This document shows positions 8,618 to 19,743 of a stretch of DNA of 64,000 nt, piece by piece. The number at the start of each line of letters is the position of its first letter. The first letter of the stretch is position 1. Under the pieces are notes generated by a model, which was given only the letters and a program-made list of their open reading frames with translations, made no database searches and was not told where the DNA came from. The DNA is from Rehmannia glutinosa (taxonomy: Eukaryota > Streptophyta > Magnoliopsida > Lamiales > Orobanchaceae). The position numbers and the translations under genes are program-made. Location of the stretch: NCBI GenBank assembly GCA_016081115.2, contig JABTTQ020002541.1:37083-101082 (forward strand), read 5' to 3'.

Positions 8618-11600
8618 TTATACAAGGATGGGAGTACCACTATCAGCTGCTTCTTTCACCTTCTGAAAGAGATAACAATAGCTATTAGCTTCCATCGAAA
8701 ACATAAAAGAAAATTAATAACTACGAGCACCTGGTCGAGCTTATAAAATGTTTGAGAGCTTATAAGCTCTCTAAAAGTGTTAAATAATTATTTTTAAAGT
8801 ATATATTATAAGCTTCTAAAATAAGATGTTAGGAGCTTAGAAGTTGTTTTTGAAAACGGTGGGAGATGCCAAATTATTTTCCAAATCAAGATTTTATTTC
8901 AACGATCTCCTTTGATTTTGACCGCCGTAATTACAAAACTAACAACTTATAAGCCCCACCATCTTACTTTATGCAAATATTTCAACAGCTTATTTTCAGA
9001 AATAAGATCTAACATCTTATAAGAGCTTATAAGATGTAGGAGCTTATACGATCTTTAAAATAAGCTTAGCCAATCAACCTCTAAATCTTATTTTCTTACA
9101 TTAGATGTGTGGATCCACAGATCAAGTGTCTCGAGAGCTTTGCCAGATAGATGCGTTTCGCGAGCAAGATTCACTCCTTCGGCCAGATTGTTTACACGCC
9201 CACTGACCAAAAGGGCAGCTGCTGCATTTAGCACCTGTGAAATGCATCGAAGCAGAAAATCTTGAATGCGCATTGAAATAAAAGTTTTTTTCTTAGGAGA
9301 TCTAGTTCTATTATTTATGAGATAAATGGTATATCTATCCAGTTCTGTGACTTTGCATACAATAAAGCACCAGAAAGATAACTGCCAGTTCAAGAAGGAA
9401 AAGTGACGAAAAATTACCAAGGCATCAGCAATAGACCCCTTTTCTCCTGATAGTACACGCTTAAGTACATCGGCATTGTAATCTGGACCTCCACCTCGCA
9501 AATCATCCAGAGTGCAGCGAGGGATTCCAAAGTCCACTGATAAATTATTGAAGTTGATTTGATAATTGTTAAACTACAATCCCATAAACTTTTTACTTCT
9601 AAGAAAATGAGCAAGAACAAGACAGGAATTTAAACCTATGAAAGCAGAGCAATTATAAGTAGCATCACAGTTGAAAGCAGTAAATAGTGAATGAAAAAAA
9701 GTAGGAATTTATGGAAGGTAAAGATTCTTACATGGATCAAATGAGAACTTTTCTACCTTATCTGGAGTGACGTCAAGGACTAGTCCGGGCCCTGTTTAAG
9801 TTTCCAGGAAAAACTGAGTAAAATATCATAAAATGAAGAGCATACGCTATAAAGTAATAATTTGACAGAAAATCATTGCAAATGGACTTTGAATCAGATG
9901 CATTTGTAGAACTAATGTGTTTCGGTTAAATAAAAGATGTATTTTATCTTACCAAGGGGACTCATCTCATCAAGTCCCTCGGAGTGAACAATCAATGCTC
10001 TTTTCATGCCAAACCTTTGAAGTGCGTTTGCCATTTTATGGACCTGGAAGGTACAAAACAATTTGTTTCACAACTATACAATGGCTTTCTGTCATAACGT
10101 ACTTTATCAGACAATGAAATTCTATCTAGCAGGTAAAAAAAACACATGATCTCAAGACTATAGCTTTTCTCACGCTCATCAAACACAATTTCGAAGTAGA
10201 AAGAAAATAAGTTTCATAACCAACTTCAACTTGCATAAATAAAATCCTACGACACCACAATTTGCCAATGTACTCACCAGATCTTCTGTGTACACTCCAA
10301 CAACAGCAAAAGGAACTCTAGCTGGATTCAACATGGGGCCTAAGATATTGAATACGGTCTTTACTTTAAGCTTTTTCCTGACAGGTCTAACAATTTGCAT
10401 CGCCGGATGATAGATTGGAGCCATCATAAAGCCGATTCCTACTTCATTTACACACCTTGCAACTCCCTGAATACAATAAATAAATTAATGGAGTTAAATA
10501 TGCAAGATAGGATTAAAGTATCAGTTCATGCCTATAGGCTATAGCCAATCAATTTCACAGGCTAAACTGTGTGCTGTTTAAACTTTATGCATATTGTTAC
10601 GTGGACCAGCTACATCCATTTAGATACTTAATAAATGAGAATGCTGCCATGGTTTTCTGTAAAATCAAACTATAAAGAAAAGAAAAACTCCCCAGCACAC
10701 TCGGTCTGTGGATGCTGTTTGTTAGTGACAGAAATGATCTTCTCTCAAAGTAACATGCTGAATACTAATTCTGAATATATCATTCCAAAACATTCTCGAT
10801 AGCAAAAATAAAGAAGCGACAAAGGCTACTTAATCTAATTAAGATTGATTATTAATTTCTGGTACACCGTCCTTTGGTTGAGTTGCCCGGCTGGGAACTA
10901 AATAGCATAAGAAGTTCTCAAAACTCACAGGAAAGTATCTATAATTTATTTCACTGTTATCTTCACTTCAAAATAGAAGAACAATCACAAGGGTAGTAGC
11001 CCAGTCAGTGTGGCCCATAAATTCTCGGATGGATGTCACAAAAGATTAAACCAGTTTGTGGTTGTATTCCTAATTTTAAGTCGGTGAAGGACTTGATTTG
11101 GTGAAGCTGTACTGGTGGGCTTGCCTATATCTCAAACTGGACACTTTGGAATCCTATGTTCACAACCAAGGAGGTGTTGTTCATGTTGGTCCCCCATTCA
11201 CTTCCTAATATTTATCAAAACATGAATAAAGAAATAAATGTATAATGAACTTCTAATGATCTTTATTTTAATCTATATCATATGTGCGTGCACTTTTGTG
11301 CGATAAAAATGTTTGGGTCAATATAGTTCAGCATCAACTCATCTCAAGATCCAGGAGTAGCATAATTAATATCTTTTTCTGTTTCCTTATATTTCAGAAT
11401 AATCTTATCTATAACAGCCGGTTTCACGAGAAGGCATGTCGAAGTTCAAACTACGGTTTCCAATTCAGCTATTAAAACGCACACGCACACTTAGTTGCTA
11501 AACCAAAGTAAGATTATGTGTTCAAAATCGCATGACAATTGTACATCAAAAGGAGCAGTTATTAAACCAAGTAATGTACTATATCTTCACATACCTCTGG

Positions 11601-13113
11601 TTCCAAACTAATAGCAACCCCCAATGCTTCAAGTACATCGGCACTACCACAAGCAGATGAACTAGACCGATTACCTTGCTGTGATGCAATGGCCAATTTC
11701 AACATTCGTTTAGCCAAATAAAGAAAAAAACGAAAAGAAAGATATAAATACGAACGAAAAATAATATTTTAAGTAATATGGATGAGACCACCTTAGCAAC
11801 TTTTGCGCCACAAGCTGCAGCGAGAATCGAAGCTCCAGTAGAGATATTCACTGTGTTTGCACCATCACCACCAGTCCCAACAATGTCCACTGCATCACTC
11901 AGTCCTTCCACTTTCCGACAGTGCTTTATCATTGCTCTTGCTAGCCCAACTACCTATTAAATAGTTAGGAATCAGTATTTATTTCGTTGTTTTAACACAG
12001 GGACAACTTTCAATATCGTAAATAAATAAATGTATATCTTGTTACTTCTATATAGAGATTTCAGTTATGCGTATTCTAATTTTGGTCCAAGTGCCATACC
12101 GATTGACTACATTTGGGCAAATTAACTACATTTCTGGTGCCATTTAAAACTGACTTACAAATCCATCATAACAATACACATGTCATATCAATGTACAGCA
12201 TTATTTACTTCTTTCAAATTAAAATTGAGTCCCCATCATCAAAGTAAAGGTTATCTACATATCTATTTGACTGTATCTATTTACATGCAAATTACTCAAT
12301 TCTATTTCAAACAACACAAGAATTTTATAAACATATTATCGTGCTAATGTAATGTGTTCCTTTAAGATATATGAGTTGAATTGTATAGCAACTACATAAG
12401 TGAACAAGAGAAAAATGATAGCACATTATATTGATTTCGCAATTCTTTCATAACAGTCAAAGCTTCATATTCACTGGGAAAGATCGGTAGAAATAAACAG
12501 AGCAAATTGTGGTAATACTGGCACTAAGAAATACATCCAAAAGATACAGCAATATTTATTCATACACTTTATTTCTTGAAACATAATAAAAATATCCACA
12601 TAAACAGAAGGCACTTACTTCTTCATAAGTTTCTCCTTTAGCTCTCAAAAGCACCAAAAACGCGCTAATCAAAGCCTCATCAGCACCATCCAACAAGAAA
12701 TCAAGAGAGGCCTCAGCTTCAGCTTCCGATAAATCCACCCCGCTTATCAAAGCCTCTATCAACTACAGCCCCAAAAAACAAAAAATCAAACAAATCCAAA
12801 AACAAACAATAACCCATGAAAAAATTCAAGCCCAAAAAAATAAAAATAGAAAAAAAAAAGCACACACGCACAGACAAACAAAAATTTTATGAAATAACCC
12901 ATTGTTTACCTGACTAAAAGAAGATACAGGGGATGCATGGCTGCTTGAATTCGGCAAAGCAGACGGCGAAAAACTCGAACACTTGATACCAAAAGGGCCG
13001 TGAGGATTTGGATTATTTACTTTATATCTTGGCAAAAAATGATGATGATCAATAGATAAACACTGAAACCGATGTGGAGAAAGACAAAGTGGGTTGTGTT
13101 GTAGAACAGTCAT
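8618..13113 (-). CDS. PAT1: Anthranilate phosphoribosyltransferase, plastid (10 exons, intact)
   Basis: Second step of tryptophan synthesis: joins anthranilate to PRPP to give phosphoribosylanthranilate, in the plastid. Exons on the minus strand: 12910-13113, 12619-12762, 11792-11953, 11595-11678, 10278-10466, 9953-10043, 9732-9791, 9418-9536, 9100-9234 and 8618-8662. All borders are GT/AG, and the exons sum to 1233 nt (410 residues plus stop) with no frame break. Exon 1 is a Ser/Pro/His-rich transit peptide. The helical N-terminal domain (LLRAKGETYEE) is in exon 2. Exon 3 has the PRPP-binding GTGGDGANTVNIST, exon 4 the NRSSSSACG loop, and exon 5 the GPMLNPA segment. Exon 6 has HSEGLDEMS with the acidic metal-binding pair. 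The last exons carry LNAAAALLVSGRV and the C-terminus. Arabidopsis calls this gene PAT1/TRP1. Identification is by remembered family pattern and is strong. Confidence 0.95.
8727..9082 (+). repeat. MITE copy 2, in PAT1 intron 9
   Basis: Same family and same orientation as the copy at 6467-6835: it shares TGTTTGAGAGCTTATAAGCT near the left end, GATTTTGACC plus TAATTACAAAA in the middle, and AGCTTAGCCAATCAACC at the right. The left end is more worn than in copy 1. It fills most of the last PAT1 intron and ends 18 bases from the exon 9 donor. Confidence 0.7.
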
Positions 13114-13530
13114 TTTTGCAGTGACTCAGAATGGAAGTAAAGATTGAGGGCAATGCAGTTTCAATTTAATGTGTGTACTTTTCTGAAATATACATAAGAG
13201 CAATAAATGTTGCCAAGAAAAAAATGTGCGCTTTGTGATGGTGTCCTACAAATCATGCAAAATGTTAGAAATGTGACTGCTGCGGGGGTTGTTTGGAGGG
13301 GGTGGGGGTTAGATACAACTGGTTAGATAAGAAATGATTAGGGTTTCAGATCTTCAACTGATGAAGTTTTGGCAAGTCACGAGGTGTACTTACTTTGTTT
13401 GGGGATAAAAATAATTTGACTTTGATTTTGACGAAAAATAGTTTACTGATATATAATTAGTGTTTTTCATTAATATGACACAACAAGAAAAAAACAAAAT
13501 CTTAAACTTGGGAGTAATTGTTTAGGGAGT
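13114..13530. other. PAT1 upstream region
   Basis: This holds the 5' flank of the minus-strand PAT1 gene. TATA-like words (for example ATATACATAAG near 13190) are present on the AT-rich background, but none is convincing. No other gene is seen. Confidence 0.4.
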
Positions 13531-13931
13531 GATTGTCTGACCTTTCATTTTGTTATTTTATACTTTTGGAGAGAATATCATGAAAAGATTATTTTGAAAG
13601 AAAATAATTTTTGAAAGTGTGATTGGATATAAGATGAAAATGTGATGATGATATTTGATGTGATAGTTGTTTTTAGTATAATAAGCGGCGAGGATGTGAT
13701 TGGTGATTTGAAAAATAAGAGAGAGTGAATAATAATATAGTTGTGATATGATTATCTACTGATGGTAGTTGATGTGATGTTTTTTTTATTAAAATTATAA
13801 ATAGATGTGATTGATAAATGAAAAGATGGGAATGAGTGGATACTGATTTTTTGAATATTTCCACAGACAATCGCATTTCCAATGAGAAATTCGTCCGAAA
13901 AATGAAATGGATGAAAAAATTCTCACAAGTA
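13531..13931. repeat. Tandem duplication, unit 1 (~400 bp)
   Basis: Homologous to 13931-13963 plus 14377-14726. Shared marks in order: CCTTTC..TT, TTTTGGAnAGAATA, GTGTGATTGGATATAAGAT, GTGATTNGTGATTTGAAAAA, ACAGANAATCGCAT, AGAAATTCGTCC and TTCTCACAAG. AT-rich and non-coding. Confidence 0.75.
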
Positions 13932-14726
13932 GTCAGTCCCTAACCTTTCGTTCCGTTCTTTTCTAGGGATGACAATTTTGACCCGACCCGAGAGTACCCG
14001 CCCTGGCCCGACCCGTTTGGGTTGCCCCGCCCCATGATCAGGGGCGGGGCGAGTCTGGGTCTCACTTCCGCCCAGCGGGTACCCGCCCCGCCTAGAATTT
14101 TTAGTTTAAAAATACATTTTAATATATATTTTGCATATATGATGTATATTATAATATATTTTTTTATGCATTCTTATATTAAATTTAATATTTATAAATT
14201 GATAATAATAAATTTTGTAAATAATATTTTATAAATGTATATTTTTTCAATTTTTTATTTTTTAATTTAATTTAATTTAAAACGGGCCAGAACGGATCGA
14301 CCCGCCTCGTCCTGCGACCCGTGGCGGGTCGGCCCGACCCGCCTCGACCCGCCCCATTGACATCCCTATTCTTTTCTATTTTGGATAGAATAGTATGAGA
14401 AATTTATTTTGAAAAATAAAAATAATTTTCAAAAGTGTGATTGGATATAAGATAAAAATATGATTATAATAGTTGATGCAATCATTTTTTTAGTCTAATA
14501 GTGATTATATGTGATTAGTGATTTGAAAAAAAACAAGAGATAAAATAGTGTATTTGTGATGTGATTTTGTAATGATAATAGTCAGTGCGATTTTTTTGTT
14601 ACAATTATAAATGAGAACAAATGAATAGTGAATTATTTGAATATTTTTACAGATAATCGCATGTTCACTTTCAGTAAGAAATTCGTCCATAAATTGAAAC
14701 GTATGAAAACTTTTTCACAAGCAAGC
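13931..14726. repeat. Tandem duplication, unit 2, split by a hAT MITE
   Basis: The second unit starts at AGTCAGTCCCTAACCTTTCG, continues to 13963, is interrupted by the MITE 13964-14368 with its duplication, and resumes to ~14726. With the insertion removed it aligns with unit 1 along its length. Confidence 0.75.
13964..14368. mobile_element. 405-bp hAT-type MITE
   Basis: The ends are TAGGGATGACAAT and its inverse ATTGACATCCCTA. A perfect 8-bp direct repeat TTCTTTTC flanks it (13956-13963 and 14369-14376), the diagnostic duplication length for hAT elements. The interior has GGCCCGACCCG-rich shoulders around an AT-rich core and encodes no transposase. Confidence 0.9.
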
Positions 14727-14729
14727 ATT

Positions 14730-15063
14730 GTCTTAATGTATAACTCTGGAATTTAACTTTATTTTTTTGTGTGAGTTGGTAGAAATTTAGAGATTACTCA
14801 AGTACTTGAGGGTTTTTTCGAGAATGTGCAAATTTGTATTATTGCAGTTAAAATAGTAACTGAAAATTAGTAGTTTTTGAACTATATTATTATATTTTAG
14901 TGAGAAATTTCGAAAAGCCTATTTTAGAATTAAAATTTGTTTTGAATGTTTCGTGGAAAAAAACTACAAACAATTGATTTAGGATTGATAAAAATCAGAT
15001 TTTGGCGAAAGGGGATTTTTATTATAAATGTTTTCTTTAGTAGTTCTTTATAACCATTCAACT
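14730..15063. other. AT-rich spacer, nothing recognised
   Basis: No open frame of note and no terminal repeats seen. It ends at the target site of the C1 copia element (CAACT, 15059-15063). Confidence 0.5.
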
Positions 15064-15288
15064 TGTTAATACTTGGAAATTCATATTGAAAGGAAGAGTG
15101 TATTCAGTAAATTGGAGAATTGAGAAGATGAACTTCTCATCTGTACTGTTGTGTTTATATACAAGATAGGAGCTAAAATATCTAAGTAACAATTAACTGG
15201 TTATATAACTAACTAAATAACTGACTTAACAATATGTAAATAAGTGTAAGATTTAATTAACTGTTGGAGCAATATCTCTAGCTTGATA
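15064..15288 (-). repeat. C1 3' LTR
   Basis: 225 bp, TGTTAATACTTGG... to ...CTAGCTTGATA. It is bordered by a polypurine tract on the minus strand (CTTGAGGGGG, complement of 15289-15298). It matches the split copy at 17904-18069 plus 31938-32003. Confidence 0.85.
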
Positions 15289-16200
15289 CCCCCTCAAGTG
15301 GAGCATGGATGTCCAACACTGTATTGTGTGTGACAAGGGCCTGTTGATTCTGTACAGAATTGATAGGATAACTGTAGAAGGATTAACTAGAAACATAAAA
15401 GGTGAGGAGACATAATGTTGAGAATTTTCCAGTTGGAATGGAAAATTGTCTTCACAAAATTGGACATTCCTTGAAATGAAAATTTTCTTATTTATTAAAT
15501 CATAAAGTTTGAAGCCTTTTGATCCAAGTGGATAATCTAAAAACACATTTTGTAGCACGAGGTTGAAATTTGTCTGCATTTCTTTGTCAATGTAGAAGCA
15601 TAAGCCAAGCATCCAAAAACTTTGAAATGAGAGTAGTCAGGCTTTTTGTGAAAAAGCATTTCATAAGGTGTTTTATTTTAAGAATGGGAGTAGGGATCCT
15701 GTTGATAATGTGAGTGTTGTCAATATGAATTCATCAGAAATGAATGGAACTTTTGAGTGAAACATTAAGGCTCTTGCAATTTGTAAAAGGTGTTGATGTT
15801 TTCTTTCTACAATACCATTTTGTTGAGGAGTTTCAACGCAACTTGTTTGATGTAAAATGCCATTTGAAGAATAGAATTCATTAAGCAAAAACTCGTGCCA
15901 TTATCGACCTTAAAGTTTTAATCCTTTTGTTAAATTGAGTAAAAATCATATTGACAAAAGATGGAGATAAAACTTGGTATCGATTTATGTTTTAACATAT
16001 AAATCCATGTACATCTTAAAAATCATCAACAATAGTAAGGAAGTAGCTAAAACCGCTATGGGATTTTGTAGAAAATGGTCCCCAAAGATCACAATGAATT
16101 AGATCAAAACTATCATTTGAAAAGGAATTGCTATCAGTAAAAGCTAACTTCTTTTGCTTGGCAAAATGACATATATCACAAGTACTGAAATCTAAAGAAC
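15289..16200 (-). pseudogene. C1 integrase region (broken), ending directly at the purine tract
   Basis: Downstream of gag-protease the minus strand encodes the GAG-pre-integrase zinc-binding segment, the integrase core with the third catalytic acidic residue in TPQQNGIVERKHQHLL (frame 15673-15888), and the C-terminal part with DYPLGSKGFKLYDL (frame 15253-15612). The parts lie in different frames with stops between them. After the integrase C-terminus there are only some 35 codons before the purine tract, where other copia elements have about 2 kb of reverse transcriptase and RNase H. Confidence 0.8.
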
Positions 16201-17776
16201 TAGTTATAGGAATAGGTAATAAAGAAAGTCTCTTGGCTGATATGTCCCAATCTTGAGTGCCAAAGCATAGAGTTTGTAGTAGAAACAGATGCAGTTTTGC
16301 TGATATGAGGAATGTTTAAATGGTAGAGACCATCATTTTCTTTAGCAGAGCCAATCATCATGTCGTTGCTCATATCCTGTAAAACACAATGTGATGATAG
16401 AAAATGCAAGGCACAATTTGATGACTTGGCAAGTTGAGATACATATATAAGATTGAAGGTAAAAGAAGGTACACATAAAACCTTATGTAATGTGAGATGA
16501 TCAGATAATTGTACATCACCAATGAAAGAAGCATTTGTAGTATTTCCATTGGGTAAGTAAACAGGAATTGATACAGGATAAGGAATGCTAGTGAATAGAG
16601 ACTTATCACATATCATGTGATCAGTAGCACCTGTGTCAAGAATCCATTTGCAAGTGTTGAAATTTTTGACACAACCAGAAAAATGAATCATACCTGGTGA
16701 TGTGTTTGAATTAAGATTTCCATGAGATATGGTTGTGGCTGCAGAGTGAGGACCCTCTGTATCATGAGGTGGATTTGATTGATGTTGCCTGGCAAATGCT
16801 AGAAACTGATCAAGCATTTCTTTAGTCAATATAGGATTTTCAGTAAAAGGCTCAGATGGAGAATCTAAATGTGTCAGGACATTAGCAGCAACTGAATCTT
16901 TTGACATTCTTGGACCCTTAGGACCTTTCCACCCTGGAGGATATCCAATGAGTTGGAAACACTTGTCTACGGTGTGTCCATTATAGCCACAATGAGAGCA
17001 CTTTGGTTTCTTTTTCTCTTTTGACTGAAACTTCAAAAAAATTCCTTGTCTTGCCATCATAGCCATTGAATCAATGGGATTAGCAGATATAGATATATTG
17101 TTTAATCCCCTTTGTGATTCTTCTTGAAGTAATAATGAGTAAACTTTTGCAAGAGAAGGCAAGGGAGAGTTTAACATCAACTGGCTTCTTAATTGGGCAT
17201 AAGACTCATGTAAACCAACTAAGAACTTAATGACAGAGTCATTTTGCTGAGTAATTGCCATAAGAGAGGAGAAATTGCAGGTACAAAGACCACATGTACA
17301 TTTCATTATAGGCCTATGATTTATGTACTCATCCCACAATCCTTTGAATTGATTATAATAGACAGTAATCGAATTGTTACCTTGACTGATAGAACTCAAA
17401 GATTTTTCCAAATGAAAGACTCTTGGGCCATCACTCCTAGCATATCTCACCTTGAGTTCATCCCAAACTTCTTGGGCAGAGGTAAAGTAGAGGAGGCTTT
17501 GTCTAATGTCTTTACAGATGGAATTTAGCAGCCAAGACAACACAAGGTTATTGGCACGCTGCCAAGATTGGAATGAAACAGAGGAAGAAGAAGGGGCTAG
17601 CAGAGATCCATCAATGAAGCCACCTTTATTCTTGACACTTAAAGCCATAGACACGACTCTATTCCAAGATGTGTAGTTTTCTCCAGTGAAAGGCTCATAT
17701 ACAATAATGGCCCTTGGATTGTCACAGGATGAAGATAAAAAGGTGAAGTCGGATCATCAAGATTGATTGGCGCCAT
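16200..17776 (-). pseudogene. C1 gag-protease (one frame shift near the N-terminus)
   Basis: The copia gag begins MAPINLDDPTSPFYLHP at 17776 and shifts frame near 17715. A 484-residue open stretch (17654-16200) then holds most of gag. It has a zinc knuckle CSHCGYNGHTVDKC (CX2CX4HX4C) and an aspartic protease motif WILDTGATDHM, and reaches the start of the GAG-pre-integrase domain (LWHSRLGHIS). The frame breaks again near 16230. The long intact stretch points to a fairly young insertion, although the element is nested and incomplete. Confidence 0.85.
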
Positions 17777-17892
17777 GGAAAGATATCAGGATCTTGAAAA
17801 AAAATGAAGAAATCTTGAGCTTCAACTTTGATTGTAGAAGAGACTGTAGACTTCAAGAACTCTAGTGAATTGTTATTGCGGAAAAAAAATTT

Positions 17893-17903
17893 CATTGATA
17901 CCA
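17893..17903 (-). other. C1 primer-binding site
   Basis: TGGTATCAATG on the minus strand, directly adjoining the 5' LTR edge at 17904. The first eight bases match the usual methionine-tRNA site and the rest diverges. Confidence 0.75.
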
Positions 17904-18069
17904 TGTTAATACTTGGAAATTCATATTGAAAGGAAGAGTAATGTATTCAGTAAATTGGAGAATTGAGAAGATGAACTTCTCATCCATCTTCGTTGTGTTT
18001 ATATACAAGATAGGAGCTAAAATATCTAAGTAACAATTAATTGGTTATATAACTAACTAAATAACTCGA
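17904..18069 (-). repeat. C1 5' LTR, part interrupted by S1 (rest at 31938-32003)
   Basis: Starts TGTTAATACTTGG like the 15064 copy. It follows it to AACTAAATAACT, then S1 begins. The remaining LTR, from CTTAACAATATG to GCTTGACA, resumes after S1. Confidence 0.88.
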
Positions 18070-19614
18070 TGTTAGGAATTTTATTGTTTAGATTTTGATG
18101 AATGCCATGTAAAACTTAGAATAGAAAGTTGGCACCCCAATTCTTGTTGTAAAATGCATTGCAATGAATAGAGATGGCCAAGCCGAGTTAAGTCGCCTAC
18201 GCCCTAACATGCAAGAAGACAATCAAGACTTGAAGGAAGACTCACATTGTGAGACATTTGAGTATGGCAAAGAAGAGTAGACGGGGAACTCTATTGGAGA
18301 AGGTGAGATGCTGGTGAGTGGAGCATCATCAAGTCAACTCAAGAGAAGCCAAGTCTCAAGTTGAAGTGAAAGAGTCATCCATGATTGGAAGTCGACTCTA
18401 AGTCACCTGGGAAAGCAAGGAAATGCGGTCAAGTCGAGATAATCGTAAAAGAACCGTTTACGACGTAAATCAAGAGATTTACTTAAACAAGTAATATCTC
18501 CATACCACCTTTCTCAAGTGCTCATCCCGAGGAAGCGTGCAAAAGGAATGAACCAATGGGAAGCACTACACCGTGTCGAACTCAAAAGGTGAAAGAACAA
18601 TTCATACGAGGAAATGGCAATTCCAAGAATCGCAACAAGACAAGCTAACGATCGCAAAGTGACTTTAAAAAATAAGCCTATCTCTTCAACGGGCAAATTT
18701 TTGAAAGTTCACTATAAAAGGCCGAGGAGTTTGTTTGAGAAGTATGATGACACACACGTGAGATATACAAGCATATTAGAAAATCAAACATTCTCAATCC
18801 TCAAGCCTACATTACGAAGTACATCAATCCAACACTCACCTGTGAAGGAAAGAGAACTTCAATCGAGTTGAAGAGGAAACTTTTGAAAGAAAGGGGTCTA
18901 CATTCCGGGGAAGGATTGTAGAAAGGTTCAAGGTTGAACCAAGTCTTAAACTTTTGGAGGGCTTCGTGATCAAATCCAAAGAGCTTGAGCAAGTGAGCTA
19001 TAGTAACAAGCACCGCCTGAAGAAGAAGCCGAGTCGTCGACGAGAAGCCGGTGAGTGATCAAGCGCTCTCCAGATCGAGTCCCTAAGGATCAAGTTGGCT
19101 GTTGTGATCAAGACTTGTATCCGGGATTACCACTTTGTAAACCGATCATTACTTAGTGGATTCCTCCGGGAGTTGGAGAAGAGAGGAGTAGAAGAATTAC
19201 CCCATCTTCGAACCTCTATAAAAACTTCATTGTGTCATTTACTTTTCAAAGACTTTAATTCTTGCAATTTTAATCGCTTATATCTCATTTGATAAATTTG
19301 CTATCCACTTGATAATTCATAAGTACTAAATCAAGCTCTAAAATCTTGCTTAATCAAACTTAAGGGTGTTAAGTCTTCCACGAAAAACAAAACCACGAGT
19401 TGAGTCAAATTATAGCCAACAATTGGTGAGTTACTCCATCAACAACTCATTTGAGTCTGTTGAGAGATTAACTCTCTTGAGTGACTAATTCGTTGTCTAT
19501 CAAGGACACATTTGTGTAGAATTAACTCGTATATTTAAAAGGACTAAATCGAAAATTTGGTAAGGTTTATTCAACCCCCTCTAAACCTTACACTTACACC
19601 CCTTGGGACCTACA
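18070..19614 (+). repeat. S1 5' LTR
   Basis: 1545 bp. It contains a likely core promoter TATAAAAG at 18713-18720 and a second TATAAAAA word near 19216. Differences from the 3' LTR are clustered at a few short sites. Confidence 0.92.
18713..18720 (+). promoter_or_regulatory. Candidate TATA box in S1 LTR
   Basis: TATAAAAG followed by GCCGAGG. It is conserved in the other LTR copies (31036-31043 and 45310-45317 on +, and 36637-36644 on -), which supports function. Confidence 0.55.
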
Positions 19615-19616
19615 AG

Positions 19617-19628
19617 TGGTATCGGAGC
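19617..19628 (+). other. S1 primer-binding site (altered)
   Basis: TGGTATCGGAGC two bases after the 5' LTR. It differs from the TGGTATCAGAGC of element A and the TRIM at the CAG. Confidence 0.85.
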
Positions 19629-19743
19629 GGTTGGTTCATTAAACCCTCCGCAGTTCGGTTATCGAACTAGATCTCCAAACTTTTCAAAGTCCGCTTTAGT
19701 ACTTAAACCTTCAAAACTCTTTTTATCATTAAAAGTTATTATC

